64,000 bases of DNA from CAVWCQ01 sp963753545 (GCA_963753545.1 CAVWCQ010000011.1:620001-684000), one strand, 5' to 3'; counted from the first letter of the stretch, positions 52,799-61,740 are shown. The notes: a model not told the origin generated them from the sequence alone. Numbers and translations are program-made.

Positions 52799-52805
52799 TA
52801 TATAA
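52145..52805 (+). pseudogene. IS982-family transposase, internally deleted
   Basis: The N-terminal part (MNDTSIVTTFVVIDDLLAAC to VFIIDSLPLPV) has the first catalytic Asp. The C-terminal part (AFDLLPNAKHDLTALHELTN, VVFGDKAFISQPDARSLL, RHYRKRIETAYSQLESMGVQ) holds the second Asp and the Glu. Between them, roughly 50-60 residues are missing at cccgttggcgttt near 52460-52475, and the halves lie in different frames. The deletion probably occurred through a short repeat. The element cannot move by itself. Confidence 0.8.
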
Positions 52806-52864
52806 TATATTTAGGTGAAGCCCATCCGAAGCGTCCGCTCGGTAATCGGCAACCCGGAGAGCAT

Positions 52865-53311
52865 ATGCTGCAACCCAAATACAAGCGGCCCTTTGGCGTG
52901 ACCGTTATTGCGTTTCTGTTGCTGCTTAACGGCGTGCTGGCAACTGCGCGCGGTGCCCGGATCGCGTACCAGTTCTACGAAGAACAAAATGGCCAGCTAG
53001 AGCCTGACAAGCTTTCCAGGCGAGCCGAGGACTTGACGCTGATCGAATGGCTGACACTCCCCGTGACTGCTGCCGGGATCGTCATCGCTTGGGGCATATG
53101 GGCACTCCGATCTGCGGCATGGCTGGCAACGATGACCCTGCAGGGGTTGTATCTGGCGGCGCAGCTCTACGATTACAGTCAGGGCCGGAATGTCTATCCG
53201 CAATTGTTGGTCACAGTGCTCACTGTGTTCTATCTCAACCAGCGCGACGTGAAGCTCGTCTTTCGTACAAGGGCATTATTGCACGGAGGAGATAATCCTC
53301 CCCATGAGTGA
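52865..53311 (+). CDS. Membrane protein, 148 residues
   Basis: A protein with about four hydrophobic segments, starting MLQPKYKRPFGVTVIAFLLL, with a soluble loop (EEQNGQLEPDKLSRRAEDLT). CGGAGAG lies before its ATG. The family is not recognised; the layout is like small DUF-type integral proteins. Its stop overlaps the start of the next gene by 8 bases and the overlap holds a hairpin over that gene's ribosome site, so the two are made together. Confidence 0.65.
   Translation: MLQPKYKRPFGVTVIAFLLLLNGVLATARGARIAYQFYEEQNGQLEPDKLSRRAEDLTLIEWLTLPVTAAGIVIAWGIWALRSAAWLATMTLQGLYLAAQLYDYSQGRNVYPQLLVTVLTVFYLNQRDVKLVFRTRALLHGGDNPPHE
53285..53301 (+). promoter_or_regulatory. Ribosome-binding site inside a hairpin
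   Basis: GGAGGA (53285-53290) pairs with TCCTCC (53296-53301) around GATAA, two bases before the ATG at 53304. The site should be free only when ribosomes translating the upstream gene, which ends at 53311, pass through and open the stem. Confidence 0.6.
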
Positions 53312-55122
53312 TGATCTTGCTCTGCTGCGCACATACGAGCCGGTCGTGCGTTACACCTCCGGTGAATTGTTCTATCCGATGGACGTTGACCGGTACGTAG
53401 CACACTGTGCGCTGTGGGTCCAGTTGCCCTATTCCCCCGCTGTTGAGCAGATTCCGCGTGGCAAACTGACGTTGGAGCGTTTGTCCGAGCCACTGTCCGA
53501 CGAGCCGCAATGCACGCGCTTTCTGCGCTTTGTTGAGCCTATGAGTACAATCGCGCAGCAACTCTACCGGGTGCAGACCAAAAACCAGCCGCGTTTCCAG
53601 TCGCGCGGGCGGCTGGCGCGTGTCGGACTGTTTCCCCGGTTAGTGGACGCGCTGTTCTCCATAACGCTGCTGCTGCGGGGCACGGTGCCGGGCGGGACAG
53701 CCACTGCCGCCGAAAAAGCCTATCGTGAGATGCAAACAAGCACACCACGCTACATCTACTACGGGCGCGTGCTGCATCAGGACGGCTACATTGTCCTGCA
53801 TTACCTCTTTTTCTACTGTATGGATGATTGGCGCTCGTCGTTTTATGGAGCCAATAACCATGAAGCGGACTGGGAGCAAGTCTTTGTCTATCTGGAGGAC
53901 GGCGGCGATGGCTCACCGCAACCGGCCTGGGTAGCCTACGCTGCGCACGACTTTCACGGCGACGACATGCGCCGCCGCTGGGACGATCCCGAAGTACAAA
54001 GGGTCGGCACGCACCCCGTGGTTTATGCTGGCGCGGGATCACATGCCAGCTACTTCTCGCCGGGCGAGTACATGATCACGGTTAGTCTGTCACTGCTCAA
54101 GCCACTGATCCGGGCGCTTGAAAGAGTGGCACGTTTCTGGCAGAGCACGCTTGCGTCAGGGCGAACCAGACGCGCCGCCACCTGACATCGCCAGACTGTT
54201 TCGTATCCCGTTCGTAGACTACGCGCGCGGCGACGGTCTCAGCATTGGACCAGGCGGTGACCACGAGTGGACACCCATCCTGCTTGACCCCGTTCCCCGT
54301 TGGGCAAGCGACTATCATGGGCTGTGGGGCTTTTACGCGCAAGACCCAGTATCCGGTGAAAACGCACCTGCCGGGCCAAAGTACAATCGCGACGGCACCG
54401 TCCGCCGGACGTGGCACAACCCGGTGGGCTGGGCGGGACTGATGAAAATCAAGCCGCCGCGCCAGATGGCTGCTACCCTGCGCGACGAAATCGCCCAACT
54501 GCGTGCGATCCAGGAAGGCAGTTGCTCAATAGCCATTCAGCAGCGTGACGATCTGGCACGCCTCTACGCCCGCTACTCCGCAATGGACACCAGGCCACAC
54601 CTTGATGGTCCGCGCAAAGCCGCCCGTACCGAGATCGAGTCACGCGAAGGCGCGCTCAACACGCTGCATGATGCCATTGCTGTACGCGAAGCGGTCATTG
54701 AGGCCTGCGTCGAAAGGCTGACTCGGATCGAGGCGGGGGATCGAGGCCCTCTACGGGCGGATATCCTGCACGCGCACGAGCCACAAAGCGAGGAGGAAAT
54801 CCGCTTCAGCAGCCTGGCCGAAAGTTGGGCCGCGTTCAGCATCGGGCTGCTGCTGCTCGGCTTCGCCGCACTCTATCTTACCTCGCGCCATTGGCTGAAA
54901 GGGCTGAGCTTATTGGTTAGTGTGTTCATGATCTTCGAGGCGGTCTTCCACCGTCGCGTCCAGGCCCTGATCGTGCAGGCCACGCTCGTGCTCACCGTTC
55001 TCGCTACCCTGATCTTGATCTACGCCTTTTTCTGGGAAATAGTCATTCTAAGCGTAGTGGGCATCGGCTTGCTGATCATCGTCGACAACCTGCGCGAACT
55101 GCGGGACTCACGCAGGCGGTAA
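53304..55122 (+). CDS. Vps62-like membrane protein (frameshifted)
   Basis: About 605 residues. The first part resembles the Vps62/DUF946 fold: YIVLHYLFFYCMDDWRSSFY, NNHEADWEQVFVYLEDGG, WVAYAAHDFHGDD, VGTHPVVYAGAGSHASYFSP. A middle region follows (IPFVDYARGDGLSIGPGGDH, WHNPVGWAGLMKIKPP), then a long coiled helix and four hydrophobic segments near the C-terminus. The frame changes near 54153: one extra G in cttGcgtcag parts FWQST from LRQGEPDAPPPDIARLFRIP. Its start overlaps the preceding gene and its ribosome site is in a hairpin. The role is unknown; Vps62-like proteins in bacteria are uncharacterised. Confidence 0.7.
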
Positions 55123-55231
55123 GCCGGATGTCCGGCAGTGAACAAGATGTGGAGGCCAGGCTGGTATCAGCTCCGGATACGCAAACAGCAATATGGGAGC
55201 AGGTTCCACGGTGGTAGACGAATTAAAGCAG

Positions 55232-56500
55232 CTAAGCGCGTTGGTTGATGGGCAAAATGACTTTAACCACGCTGCCTTCTCCTAAATTGCTCTGGACCTC
55301 GATAGTTCCCCCATGTCTTTGAATAATCTGGTTCGCGATAGACAAACCCAGACCCAAACCCCGGATCGAATGAACCTTGTCAACTCGATAGAAGCGCTCA
55401 AAAACAAAGGGGATGTCGGCATCGCCGATGCCAATGCCTGTATCACTTACCTCGATGACAAGGGTCTCGGCCTTGCGGATCGAGCGGACGGTGATGGCTC
55501 CTCCCGGATCCGTGTAGTGCACCGCGTTGTCAAAAATATTCCCTAAAGCCACATATAGCTCATCCGTGTCCGCCTGTATGGGAGGTACATTGCTGTCCAT
55601 CGCAAACTCAACCCGAATACTTTTTTCCTCGGCCTGCAATTTCATCCGGGTGCTGGCTTCTGCAATAAATGAATTCAAGTGAATGGTATTAAAGTTAAAG
55701 GGTAGAACACTATCCAATCGTGCGATAGTTCCCAAAGAATCGACCAACTTGGCGATGTATTTGACCTGCTGTTCTATCTTCTTTAAATGATCGCTCTCTT
55801 GAGCAGGATGAATGCTCTTTTTGAGGAGATAGAGGTCGAGCAGCACCGTAGAGAGAGGAGTTCTAAATTCGTGAGAAGCGGAGCGTATAAAATTGGCAAG
55901 GGTACGGATATGCTCCTGGTTGGCGACCAGTTCCAAAGCCTGCTGTTCGGCCCGTTTTTGCTCGGTGATGTCACTCACGATCATTCGACATTGGCTGATA
56001 GGGTTATCACTGTTTTTCACGACAGCGCCAGCGAGATGCACGGCGAAGAGGGTACCATCTGGCTTCAGCAGACGAATATCCTGACTGTGTGAGGTTGCCG
56101 TTTTGAAGAGTTTTTTCAGGTATAAGTAGAAAGTGTCTTGATCCTCACTGTACACCATTTGCGAGAATGGCTGCTCGAGCAGGCGGCTTCGTTCTATCTC
56201 CACGAGTGCCACCCCAGCTAAATTGACTTCCTCAATCACCCCGGCTTGATTCAGGGTAAAGTAGCCAACAGGAGCAAAATCATAGAGATCAAGATATCTA
56301 TTCTGGGATTTCTCTAACGCATCTTGCGTTTCGCGTAGTTCATCATTTTGCAATTCCAGTTCAATCTGGTGAACCTGAAGTTCATGGAGTAGCGTCTGAA
56401 TGGCGTCAGGTGAGAGATTATCTAAGTTTAGGGGTAGCCCCCGTTTTGCTTGTTCGGCTTGCTTGCGTAGGTCGGTTAGGCCATGCTCATGCTGTGCCAT
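55232..56500 (-). CDS. PAS-domain sensor histidine kinase
   Basis: A 422-residue soluble or peripheral kinase without clear membrane segments. An N-terminal coiled helix (LLHELQVHQIELELQNDELR) leads into one PAS domain (about residues 70-180, YLDLYDFAPVGYFTLNQAGV). The HisKA domain has the phosphorylated His in SASHEFRTPLSTVLLD, and the ATPase has N in NIFDNAVHYT, DTGIGIGD and GLGLGLSIANQII. The start LRKQAEQAKRG...LLHELQVHQIELE is typical of two-component kinases of the MASE-less PAS type. Its response regulator is not adjacent. It follows the groESL cluster on the same strand. Confidence 0.93.
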   Translation of the reverse strand: MAQHEHGLTDLRKQAEQAKRGLPLNLDNLSPDAIQTLLHELQVHQIELELQNDELRETQDALEKSQNRYLDLYDFAPVGYFTLNQAGVIEEVNLAGVALVEIERSRLLEQPFSQMVYSEDQDTFYLYLKKLFKTATSHSQDIRLLKPDGTLFAVHLAGAVVKNSDNPISQCRMIVSDITEQKRAEQQALELVANQEHIRTLANFIRSASHEFRTPLSTVLLDLYLLKKSIHPAQESDHLKKIEQQVKYIAKLVDSLGTIARLDSVLPFNFNTIHLNSFIAEASTRMKLQAEEKSIRVEFAMDSNVPPIQADTDELYVALGNIFDNAVHYTDPGGAITVRSIRKAETLVIEVSDTGIGIGDADIPFVFERFYRVDKVHSIRGLGLGLSIANQIIQRHGGTIEVQSNLGEGSVVKVILPINQRA

Positions 56501-56832
56501 AAGATACCCTCGGGTGCTCGGTTAGGGGTACACTGCATAAACCCAGGTTCCAGACGAAAACCAGCCAAGGGTTCGGTTGCAATACGCCTGCAAATATGCG
56601 GACAAGAACCAGTTGAGCGGAAAGTGGGTATTGGTGCGGCGAGACGGACGACTATAGGATACGCTGCTTCGGAACAGATCCTTTATTTGTCTAATAATCC
56701 TACCATAATAAAGGGTAAATACTCTCGTTCGATTGGAGAGTATGGAAACGACAAGACGATTCAAGCACCATACGAATCCCATCAGCAAGTAAGCACAAAG
56801 TTACGCGTGAACCTTGTGCCTCTGCTTGAGTT
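56501..56832. other. Gene-free region between groEL and the kinase gene
   Basis: No gene is supported. ATACTCTC (56719-56726) and GAGAGTAT (56736-56743) form an inverted repeat with a 9-base gap, the spacing of CIRCE but not its sequence. It may be an operator for the kinase gene or the groEL terminator. Confidence 0.4.
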
Positions 56833-58464
56833 TTAGTAGTCGGACATTCCGTTAGGCGTCGCGGTTCCGTTCTTTTCGGGAAGATCGGCAATGAGTGCTT
56901 CCGTAGTCAGGATCATGGCTGCGATGCTGGCTGCATTCGCCAGCGCGCCCCTGGTAACCTTGGCGGGGTCGATAATACCGGCTTTGATCATGTCAACGAA
57001 CTGGCCGCTCATGACATCGTAGCCGATGTTGGTGTTTTTCTTTTTACCCTGCTTATCTATGATCTGCTGCTGGACCACACCACCGTCCAAACCAGCGTTT
57101 TCCAAAATGCCGCGCATAGGCCTTTGCAGAGCCATAGAGACGATCCGCACTCCGGTGTTCTCGTCGTCGTAGGTCAGTTGTAGGTCATCGAGCACATGTC
57201 TGGCGTTGATCAGAGCGACGCCGCCACCGGGCACGATTCCTTCTTCCACTGCCGCACGGGTTGCGCTCAAGGCATCTTCGACACGGTGCTTCTTTTCCTT
57301 CAGTTCAACTTCTGTTGCTGCACCCACACCGATGATGGCTACGCCGCCGCTGAGTTTCGCCAAACGTTCTTGCAGCTTTTCGCTGTCATAGTCGCTTGTC
57401 GAGTTCTCGATTTCAACCTTGATCTCTGCCACACGGCCCACGATAGCTTTTTCATCACCAGCACCGTCAACAATCGTTGTGTCGTTCTTGTTGCTGACGA
57501 CCTTACCTGCGCGGCCCAAGTCTTCGATGCGCACCGTTTCGAGCTTGCGGCCCATGTCCTCAGTGATGAGCGTACCGCCGGTTAGCACGGCGATATCGCT
57601 CAATACGGCTTTGCGCCGGTCACCGAAACCGGGTGCCTTAATCGCCAGTACGTTCAACATCCCACGCAGCTTGTTGAGCACCAGCGTCGCCAGCGCTTCG
57701 CCGTCCACGTCTTCCGCAATGATCACTAATTCGCGTTTGCCGAGCTGCATTAGCTTTTCGAGGATCGGAACCAGGTCACTGGCGGCAGAGATTTTCTTGT
57801 CATAGATCAGGATGTAGGCATCTGCGACGATTGCTTCCTGTGTTTCGGGTTGGGTAATGAAATACGGCGAAATATAACCGCGATCAAATTGCATCCCCTC
57901 GACGTACTCAGTTTCGAATTCTAACCCCTTGCTTTCCTCGACCGTGATCACACCGTCTTTGCCGACGCGATCCATCACTTCCGCGAGTAGATCACCGATT
58001 TCCTGATCCTGGGCACTGATGGCAGCAACGGAAGCAATTTCTTCCTTTGTGCTGATGTCAATCGCCATCTCCGCGATCTTAGCCGACACCTTAGCCGTTG
58101 CGGCTTCAATACCGTGCTTGAGCAGCATCGGATTGGCCCCGGCAGCCAGGTTACGCAGCCCCTCAGTGACCATGTAGTAGGCCAAAACGGTTGCGGTGGT
58201 CGTGCCATCACCGGCAATTTCATTGGTTTTGGTCGCGGCTTCTTTGAGTAACTGCACACCCATGTTGGCATACGAGTCTTCGAGTTCGATTTCCTTCGCC
58301 ACCGACACACCGTCATGGGTAATAGTAGGTGCGCCCCATTTCATATCGAGTGCGACATTGCGGCCTTTCGGGCCAAGCGTGGTCATAACCGCTTTGGCGA
58401 GTATGTCCATACCAGCCTTCAAACCGCTGCGTGCTTCCTGGCCAAAAGCAAGTTGCTTAGGCAT
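56833..58464 (-). CDS. groEL: Chaperonin GroEL
   Basis: The 543-residue 60-kDa subunit of the double-ring folding chaperone. Diagnostic parts are MKWGAPTITHDGVSVAKEIE, AGDGTTTATVLA at the ATP site, GRVAEIKVEIENSTSDYDSE and AATEVELKEKKHRVEDAL. The tail is short and ends NGTATPNGMSDY, not the Gly-Met repeats of E. coli, so cavity lining differs. ATG 58464 follows TTGAGGAG. It directly follows groES by 24 bases. It is part of a stress cluster rather than a usual two-gene locus. Confidence 0.97.
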   Translation of the reverse strand: MPKQLAFGQEARSGLKAGMDILAKAVMTTLGPKGRNVALDMKWGAPTITHDGVSVAKEIELEDSYANMGVQLLKEAATKTNEIAGDGTTTATVLAYYMVTEGLRNLAAGANPMLLKHGIEAATAKVSAKIAEMAIDISTKEEIASVAAISAQDQEIGDLLAEVMDRVGKDGVITVEESKGLEFETEYVEGMQFDRGYISPYFITQPETQEAIVADAYILIYDKKISAASDLVPILEKLMQLGKRELVIIAEDVDGEALATLVLNKLRGMLNVLAIKAPGFGDRRKAVLSDIAVLTGGTLITEDMGRKLETVRIEDLGRAGKVVSNKNDTTIVDGAGDEKAIVGRVAEIKVEIENSTSDYDSEKLQERLAKLSGGVAIIGVGAATEVELKEKKHRVEDALSATRAAVEEGIVPGGGVALINARHVLDDLQLTYDDENTGVRIVSMALQRPMRGILENAGLDGGVVQQQIIDKQGKKKNTNIGYDVMSGQFVDMIKAGIIDPAKVTRGALANAASIAAMILTTEALIADLPEKNGTATPNGMSDY

Positions 58465-58488
58465 CGTTTTTTATCTCCTCAACCGCAG

Positions 58489-58788
58489 TTATGATCCGAC
58501 CACTGCGAGAATATCGGTTTCTCTGAAAATCAGAACTTTCTTGCCGTCAACCTTAATCTCGGTGCCCGAATACTTGGCATAAAGCACCCGATCACCCACC
58601 TGAACCTCTAGCTTTATCCGCTTCCCGTCGTCATCTAGACGCCCCGGCCCAGCAGCCAGAATGACACCTTGCTGCGGTTTTTCTTTGGCGGTTTCTGGCA
58701 GTATCAACTCACCGCCAGCAAACGTTTCGTCCCGTTCAATCGGCTCTACAATCACGCGATCAGCCAACGGGCGGAGTTTAAGAGTCAT
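58489..58788 (-). CDS. groES: Co-chaperonin GroES
   Basis: The 99-residue lid protein of GroEL. RPLADRVIVEPIERDETFAG gives the core and mobile-loop start, KEKPQQGVILAAGPGR follows, and YAKYSGTEIKVDGKKVLIFR ends the barrel. ATG 58788 follows GGGAGG. No CIRCE operator (TTAGCACTC-N9-GAGTGCTAA) is seen upstream, so HrcA control is unlikely for this copy. Confidence 0.97.
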   Translation of the reverse strand: MTLKLRPLADRVIVEPIERDETFAGGELILPETAKEKPQQGVILAAGPGRLDDDGKRIKLEVQVGDRVLYAKYSGTEIKVDGKKVLIFRETDILAVVGS

Positions 58789-58832
58789 GTTTCCAACCTC
58801 CCTAACTAATCCTTCCAAGGGTTTCTCTGTAC

Positions 58833-58965
58833 TTATTTTTGGACCAGACGCTTTCGGCGTCCGCTAACCAGCCGGATCACGGCCCCCGTAAATGCGACAA
58901 AGATGCTCCTGAAACTCGTCGTATCCTCTCTGCCGAACTGGTTCAATAGAAAACCGCCGATGAGA
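58833..58965 (-). pseudogene. Remnant of a GlsB/YeaQ family gene
   Basis: The minus strand reads NLIGGFLLNQFGREDTTSFR, then SIFVAFTGAVIRLVSGRRKR and a stop at 58833-58835. This is the second half of the family, as in the intact copies at 61048 and 61741. The first half is missing and there is no start. Confidence 0.7.
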
Positions 58966-58981
58966 TTGAAGGGTTCTACAG

Positions 58982-59191
58982 CTACCCCCTCAACCTGGCG
59001 GCCCATGCGTCAATTTGCTTGTTGGCCTCTTCTACAGCAATGCCATACCTCTCCTGGATTTTTTCCGCCAGAATTTCCCGTCGGCCATTGACGCGCATGA
59101 CTTCGTCCTCGGTCAACTTGTCCCATTTTTTCCTGACATCCCTGCTGAAACGAGTCCATCTGCTCGCGATCTCATCCCAGTTTTTAGCCAT
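58982..59191 (-). CDS. CsbD-like stress protein
   Basis: A 69-residue highly charged helical protein, starting MAKNWDEIASRWTRFSRDVR, then KKWDKLTEDEVMRVNGRREI and IQERYGIAVEEANKQIDAWA, the CsbD pattern. In other bacteria such genes are induced by general stress; the molecular role is unknown. GAGAGG stands before the ATG. It lies between DUF5661 and groES on the same strand. Confidence 0.85.
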   Translation of the reverse strand: MAKNWDEIASRWTRFSRDVRKKWDKLTEDEVMRVNGRREILAEKIQERYGIAVEEANKQIDAWAARLRG

Positions 59192-59207
59192 TATCGTTTC
59201 CTCTCCA

Positions 59208-59468
59208 TCACCTAAGCTCTGCTTCTGCCTCGAGCCGATCGAGCCGTGTGTAATAGTCCCGGATTTCTTTCAAATGCGCCCACGCAATCTTTCCTGTGAG
59301 TATGGGATCATCATTGGTGACATTGGTCTCTGGATCATGCATGCCATGTTCGAGTTCTACTTCAAGACCCCGTCGAAACTGTTCCAGGTCGATTTGCGTC
59401 CAGTCGATCCTAAGCTGCGTTCCAATCGAACGAGCTTCCTCCGTTGTCATTTGCCGTTTGCTGTCCAT
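59208..59468 (-). CDS. DUF5661 family protein
   Basis: An 86-residue soluble protein. The segment FRRGLEVELEHGMHDPETNV with DDPILTGKIAWAHLKEI then YYTRLDRLEAE is the family's hallmark. It has several conserved His and Glu, but its function is unknown. GAGGAG lies before the ATG; 16 bases separate it from the CsbD-like gene, so the two are likely co-transcribed. Confidence 0.8.
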   Translation of the reverse strand: MDSKRQMTTEEARSIGTQLRIDWTQIDLEQFRRGLEVELEHGMHDPETNVTNDDPILTGKIAWAHLKEIRDYYTRLDRLEAEAELR

Positions 59469-59549
59469 CTACTCCTCGTGTTTCTGGCTCTGCTTACCGC
59501 TGTCGCCAAATGATCTGTCCTGGGACATGAAATTCTGCAAGGACTCACC

Positions 59550-59864
59550 TCATGCATACGAGCGGCGGGAGCGATAAAATCCTCCGAAGAGAAGCAGGAT
59601 AATCGCTGCACCGATAAACGCGACCAACATATCCGCCCAGGCCAGCGTGAGACCACCGTCAAAGGCTGATGGCACCTTGATATCCAGCACAGAAAACAAG
59701 AAACCGCCCAATAGCGCACCCAACAAACCGATCGCGACACTCGAGACAAATCCGAAACGCCGCCCACGAATCAGAAAACCAGCTAACAACCCAGCAAGCA
59801 AGCCCACAATCACCCACGCAACGACCTGTTCAGGTACAAAGTGAAGTGTTATTGATTCGTTCAT
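59550..59864 (-). CDS. GlsB/YeaQ/YmgE family membrane protein (copy 1)
   Basis: A 104-residue transglycosylase-associated-type small membrane protein with three hydrophobic segments. After a longer N-terminus (MNESITLHFVPEQVVAWVIV) come AGLLAGFLIRGRRFG and IGLLGALLGGFLFSVLDI, the family's glycine-rich helices. It is more divergent than the other two copies. AGGAGACC precedes the ATG. The family is linked to stress and envelope maintenance, with no known activity. Confidence 0.85.
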   Translation of the reverse strand: MNESITLHFVPEQVVAWVIVGLLAGLLAGFLIRGRRFGFVSSVAIGLLGALLGGFLFSVLDIKVPSAFDGGLTLAWADMLVAFIGAAIILLLFGGFYRSRRSYA

Positions 59865-59913
59865 CCTGGTCTCCTTTCAAGAGACTCTCAACGCAAATTT
59901 TGCTGTTCCACAT

Positions 59914-60945
59914 TCAAACCCAGTCGCGCCGCTGAAAAACCATGCGCATAACCGCAATCGAGGCGATCATCAGCAGGGTCACAACCACAGAAATGACCAG
60001 ACCATTAATGGGTAAAATCACCGTTTTATTGACAATGAAAAAATTCGAGTCAAACAAGCCCACGAAAAATGTGAAGGGGAGAAATACCATCGAAATGATC
60101 GTCAGGCGATTGACCGCTTGCCCCACCTTATGCGACTGTTGATGAGCGACAATATCCAGCACATTGTTGGTAAGCTCACGCTGCGAGTCAATCAGATCAT
60201 AAATGCCTAACAGCCGCCCATACAGATGACGGAACAGATCCTGAATATCGTCGTCCGTAGCGATGCGCTGTTCGCCCATCAGATTCGAGAGCACTTCGCG
60301 CTGTGGAGCAATCATCCTCCGCAGTCCAATGAGATGTTGTTTGATGCGATAGACAGACTTTTGTACCTGTTTGTCCTCGGCATCATTCAAAAGCTTTTCT
60401 TCTAATTCATTTAACTGGTTGCTGATGCGATCCAGCAAGGGATAGTAGGTATCAATCACGTGTTGCGCGGTGAGGTAGAGAAAAAAAGTCACGCCGCGGG
60501 ACCAGGAAGCGGGGTTCTGAGCCACCCGATCATAAGCCGCTTCTACGGCAGAGGCGTCCGCCTGCCGCACCGTAACGCAGAAATGATCACCGAGGATACA
60601 GTGAATTTCTCTGCCGATAATTCCATTTCCATTGCTTGGCACATAGGGCTGGAAAAGGGATAGGAAAAGATATCGAGGGTAGACGAGCAACGTTGGATAG
60701 TGATCTTCCCGCAATAAATCTTCGACAACATGCGGTGACAATTGCAGCAAACTCTCAAGCCAGTGAATTTCCTTCGCTTCAGGGGTAACGATGTCAATCC
60801 AAACGTTGTAACCTTCGGCGAGACAATTTTCCAGATTTTCCTGCGTTAGATTACGACGCAGGATGACCGGGCCTTCTGCGACAATTTCGGATGCCGTATC
60901 GGCTGAAGAATCAGAGTTTGGTGCGACTACCAACGAACGTATCAT
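59914..60945 (-). CDS. CorA-like divalent cation transporter without GMN motif
   Basis: A 343-residue CorA-family protein. The cytosolic funnel covers about residues 25-280 (VWIDIVTPEAKEIHWLESLL, HVVEDLLREDHYPTL, YDLIDSQRELTNNVLDIVAH). The two C-terminal membrane segments are LTIISMVFLPFTFFVGLFD and ILPINGLVISVVVTLLMIAS. Where CorA has the pore motif GMN, this reads GLFDSNF, so ion choice or activity may differ. ATG 60945 is preferred since AAGGGTG lies just upstream; a GTG two codons earlier is possible. It is in the stress cluster, not with other metal genes. Confidence 0.88.
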   Translation of the reverse strand: MIRSLVVAPNSDSSADTASEIVAEGPVILRRNLTQENLENCLAEGYNVWIDIVTPEAKEIHWLESLLQLSPHVVEDLLREDHYPTLLVYPRYLFLSLFQPYVPSNGNGIIGREIHCILGDHFCVTVRQADASAVEAAYDRVAQNPASWSRGVTFFLYLTAQHVIDTYYPLLDRISNQLNELEEKLLNDAEDKQVQKSVYRIKQHLIGLRRMIAPQREVLSNLMGEQRIATDDDIQDLFRHLYGRLLGIYDLIDSQRELTNNVLDIVAHQQSHKVGQAVNRLTIISMVFLPFTFFVGLFDSNFFIVNKTVILPINGLVISVVVTLLMIASIAVMRMVFQRRDWV

Positions 60946-61047
60946 GTTCACCCTTATTCCATTCTACAGAGTGCGAGAATGCCATTGTGAAGGGGGCATA
61001 GGCGATGATTACACCTGTACCCCCCCATCTGACGGTAAGCTTACTGT

Positions 61048-61323
61048 TTAAGCAAAAAGCTTCCGGCGTCCGGTCAGCGCGCGGATCGCGGCTAACAACA
61101 CGACCGCCCCGGTAAAAGCGACGAAGAGACTCCAGATATTAAAGCCCGTCGTGCCTGATGCCCCGAATTGGTTAAATAGAAAGCCACCGAGCAGCGCGCC
61201 GAGGATACCCACTACGATATCCATGAGCAGCCCTTGCTGGCGGCTGGTCTTCATGACCTTGCTGGCGAGCCATCCGGCAATCGCCCCGATAATGATCCAC
61301 GCGAAAAATCCCATCTGATCCAT
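61048..61323 (-). CDS. GlsB/YeaQ/YmgE family membrane protein (copy 2)
   Basis: A 91-residue protein of the family's classic length: MDQMGFFAWIIIGAIAGWLA, then a charged turn with KTSRQQG, then VGILGALLGGFLFNQFGASG and LFVAFTGAVVLLAAIRALTG, ending in basic residues. It is closely related to copy 3 and to the fragment at 58833. It follows the CorA-like gene's upstream side within the same minus-strand run. Confidence 0.9.
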   Translation of the reverse strand: MDQMGFFAWIIIGAIAGWLASKVMKTSRQQGLLMDIVVGILGALLGGFLFNQFGASGTTGFNIWSLFVAFTGAVVLLAAIRALTGRRKLFA

Positions 61324-61387
61324 GATCTGTATTTCCTTCCGTGGTTGACCACGCTCAAAATCGATGTGAAACCATGAATGATTATGA

Positions 61388-61675
61388 TTACGTCAGGTGA
61401 GTGATGCGCTCCTCAACATTTCTGAGCATCTCACCGAACTTTTCTTCGAGCCGCTTCATCATTGGGTCAACAGCATCGCGGCCATTCTCCCAATCTTCCC
61501 CCATACTCTTGGCGAGATCGTGCCGGACTTTTTTGCCAGAAGAGGGGGCAAAGAGTAGGACCACGAGTGCTCCGATTCCCAACCCAACCGTCAACGCCAG
61601 CATGATTAAGGCGATCATTTCACGCTTGACATGTGTTTCTGCGTCGTGGCTATAATAAACACGGTCATTGCTCAT
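61388..61675 (-). CDS. YtxH-like stress protein
   Basis: A 95-residue protein with one hydrophobic segment (about residues 20-42, MIALIMLALTVGLGIGALVV) followed by LLFAPSSGKKVRHDLAKSMG, the YtxH hallmark, and a charged helical tail (MMKRLEEKFGEMLRNVEERI). YtxH-type proteins are general-stress proteins in Bacillus, with unknown activity. ATG 61675 sits 6 bases after AAGGAG. Confidence 0.82.
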   Translation of the reverse strand: MSNDRVYYSHDAETHVKREMIALIMLALTVGLGIGALVVLLFAPSSGKKVRHDLAKSMGEDWENGRDAVDPMMKRLEEKFGEMLRNVEERITHLT

Positions 61676-61740
61676 CATTTGCTCCTTCTTTCATGGGAGG
61701 GGATGGAGACGATGAGTTGTCCCTATCCCCAAATTCGGTA

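Noticed and set aside
56522..56788. Small minus-strand open frame between groEL and the kinase
   Set aside because: Aromatic- and Arg-rich with no ribosome site; looks random.
58789..58981. CIRCE operator upstream of groES
   Set aside because: No TTAGCACTC-N9-GAGTGCTAA or close variant is present in this stretch.
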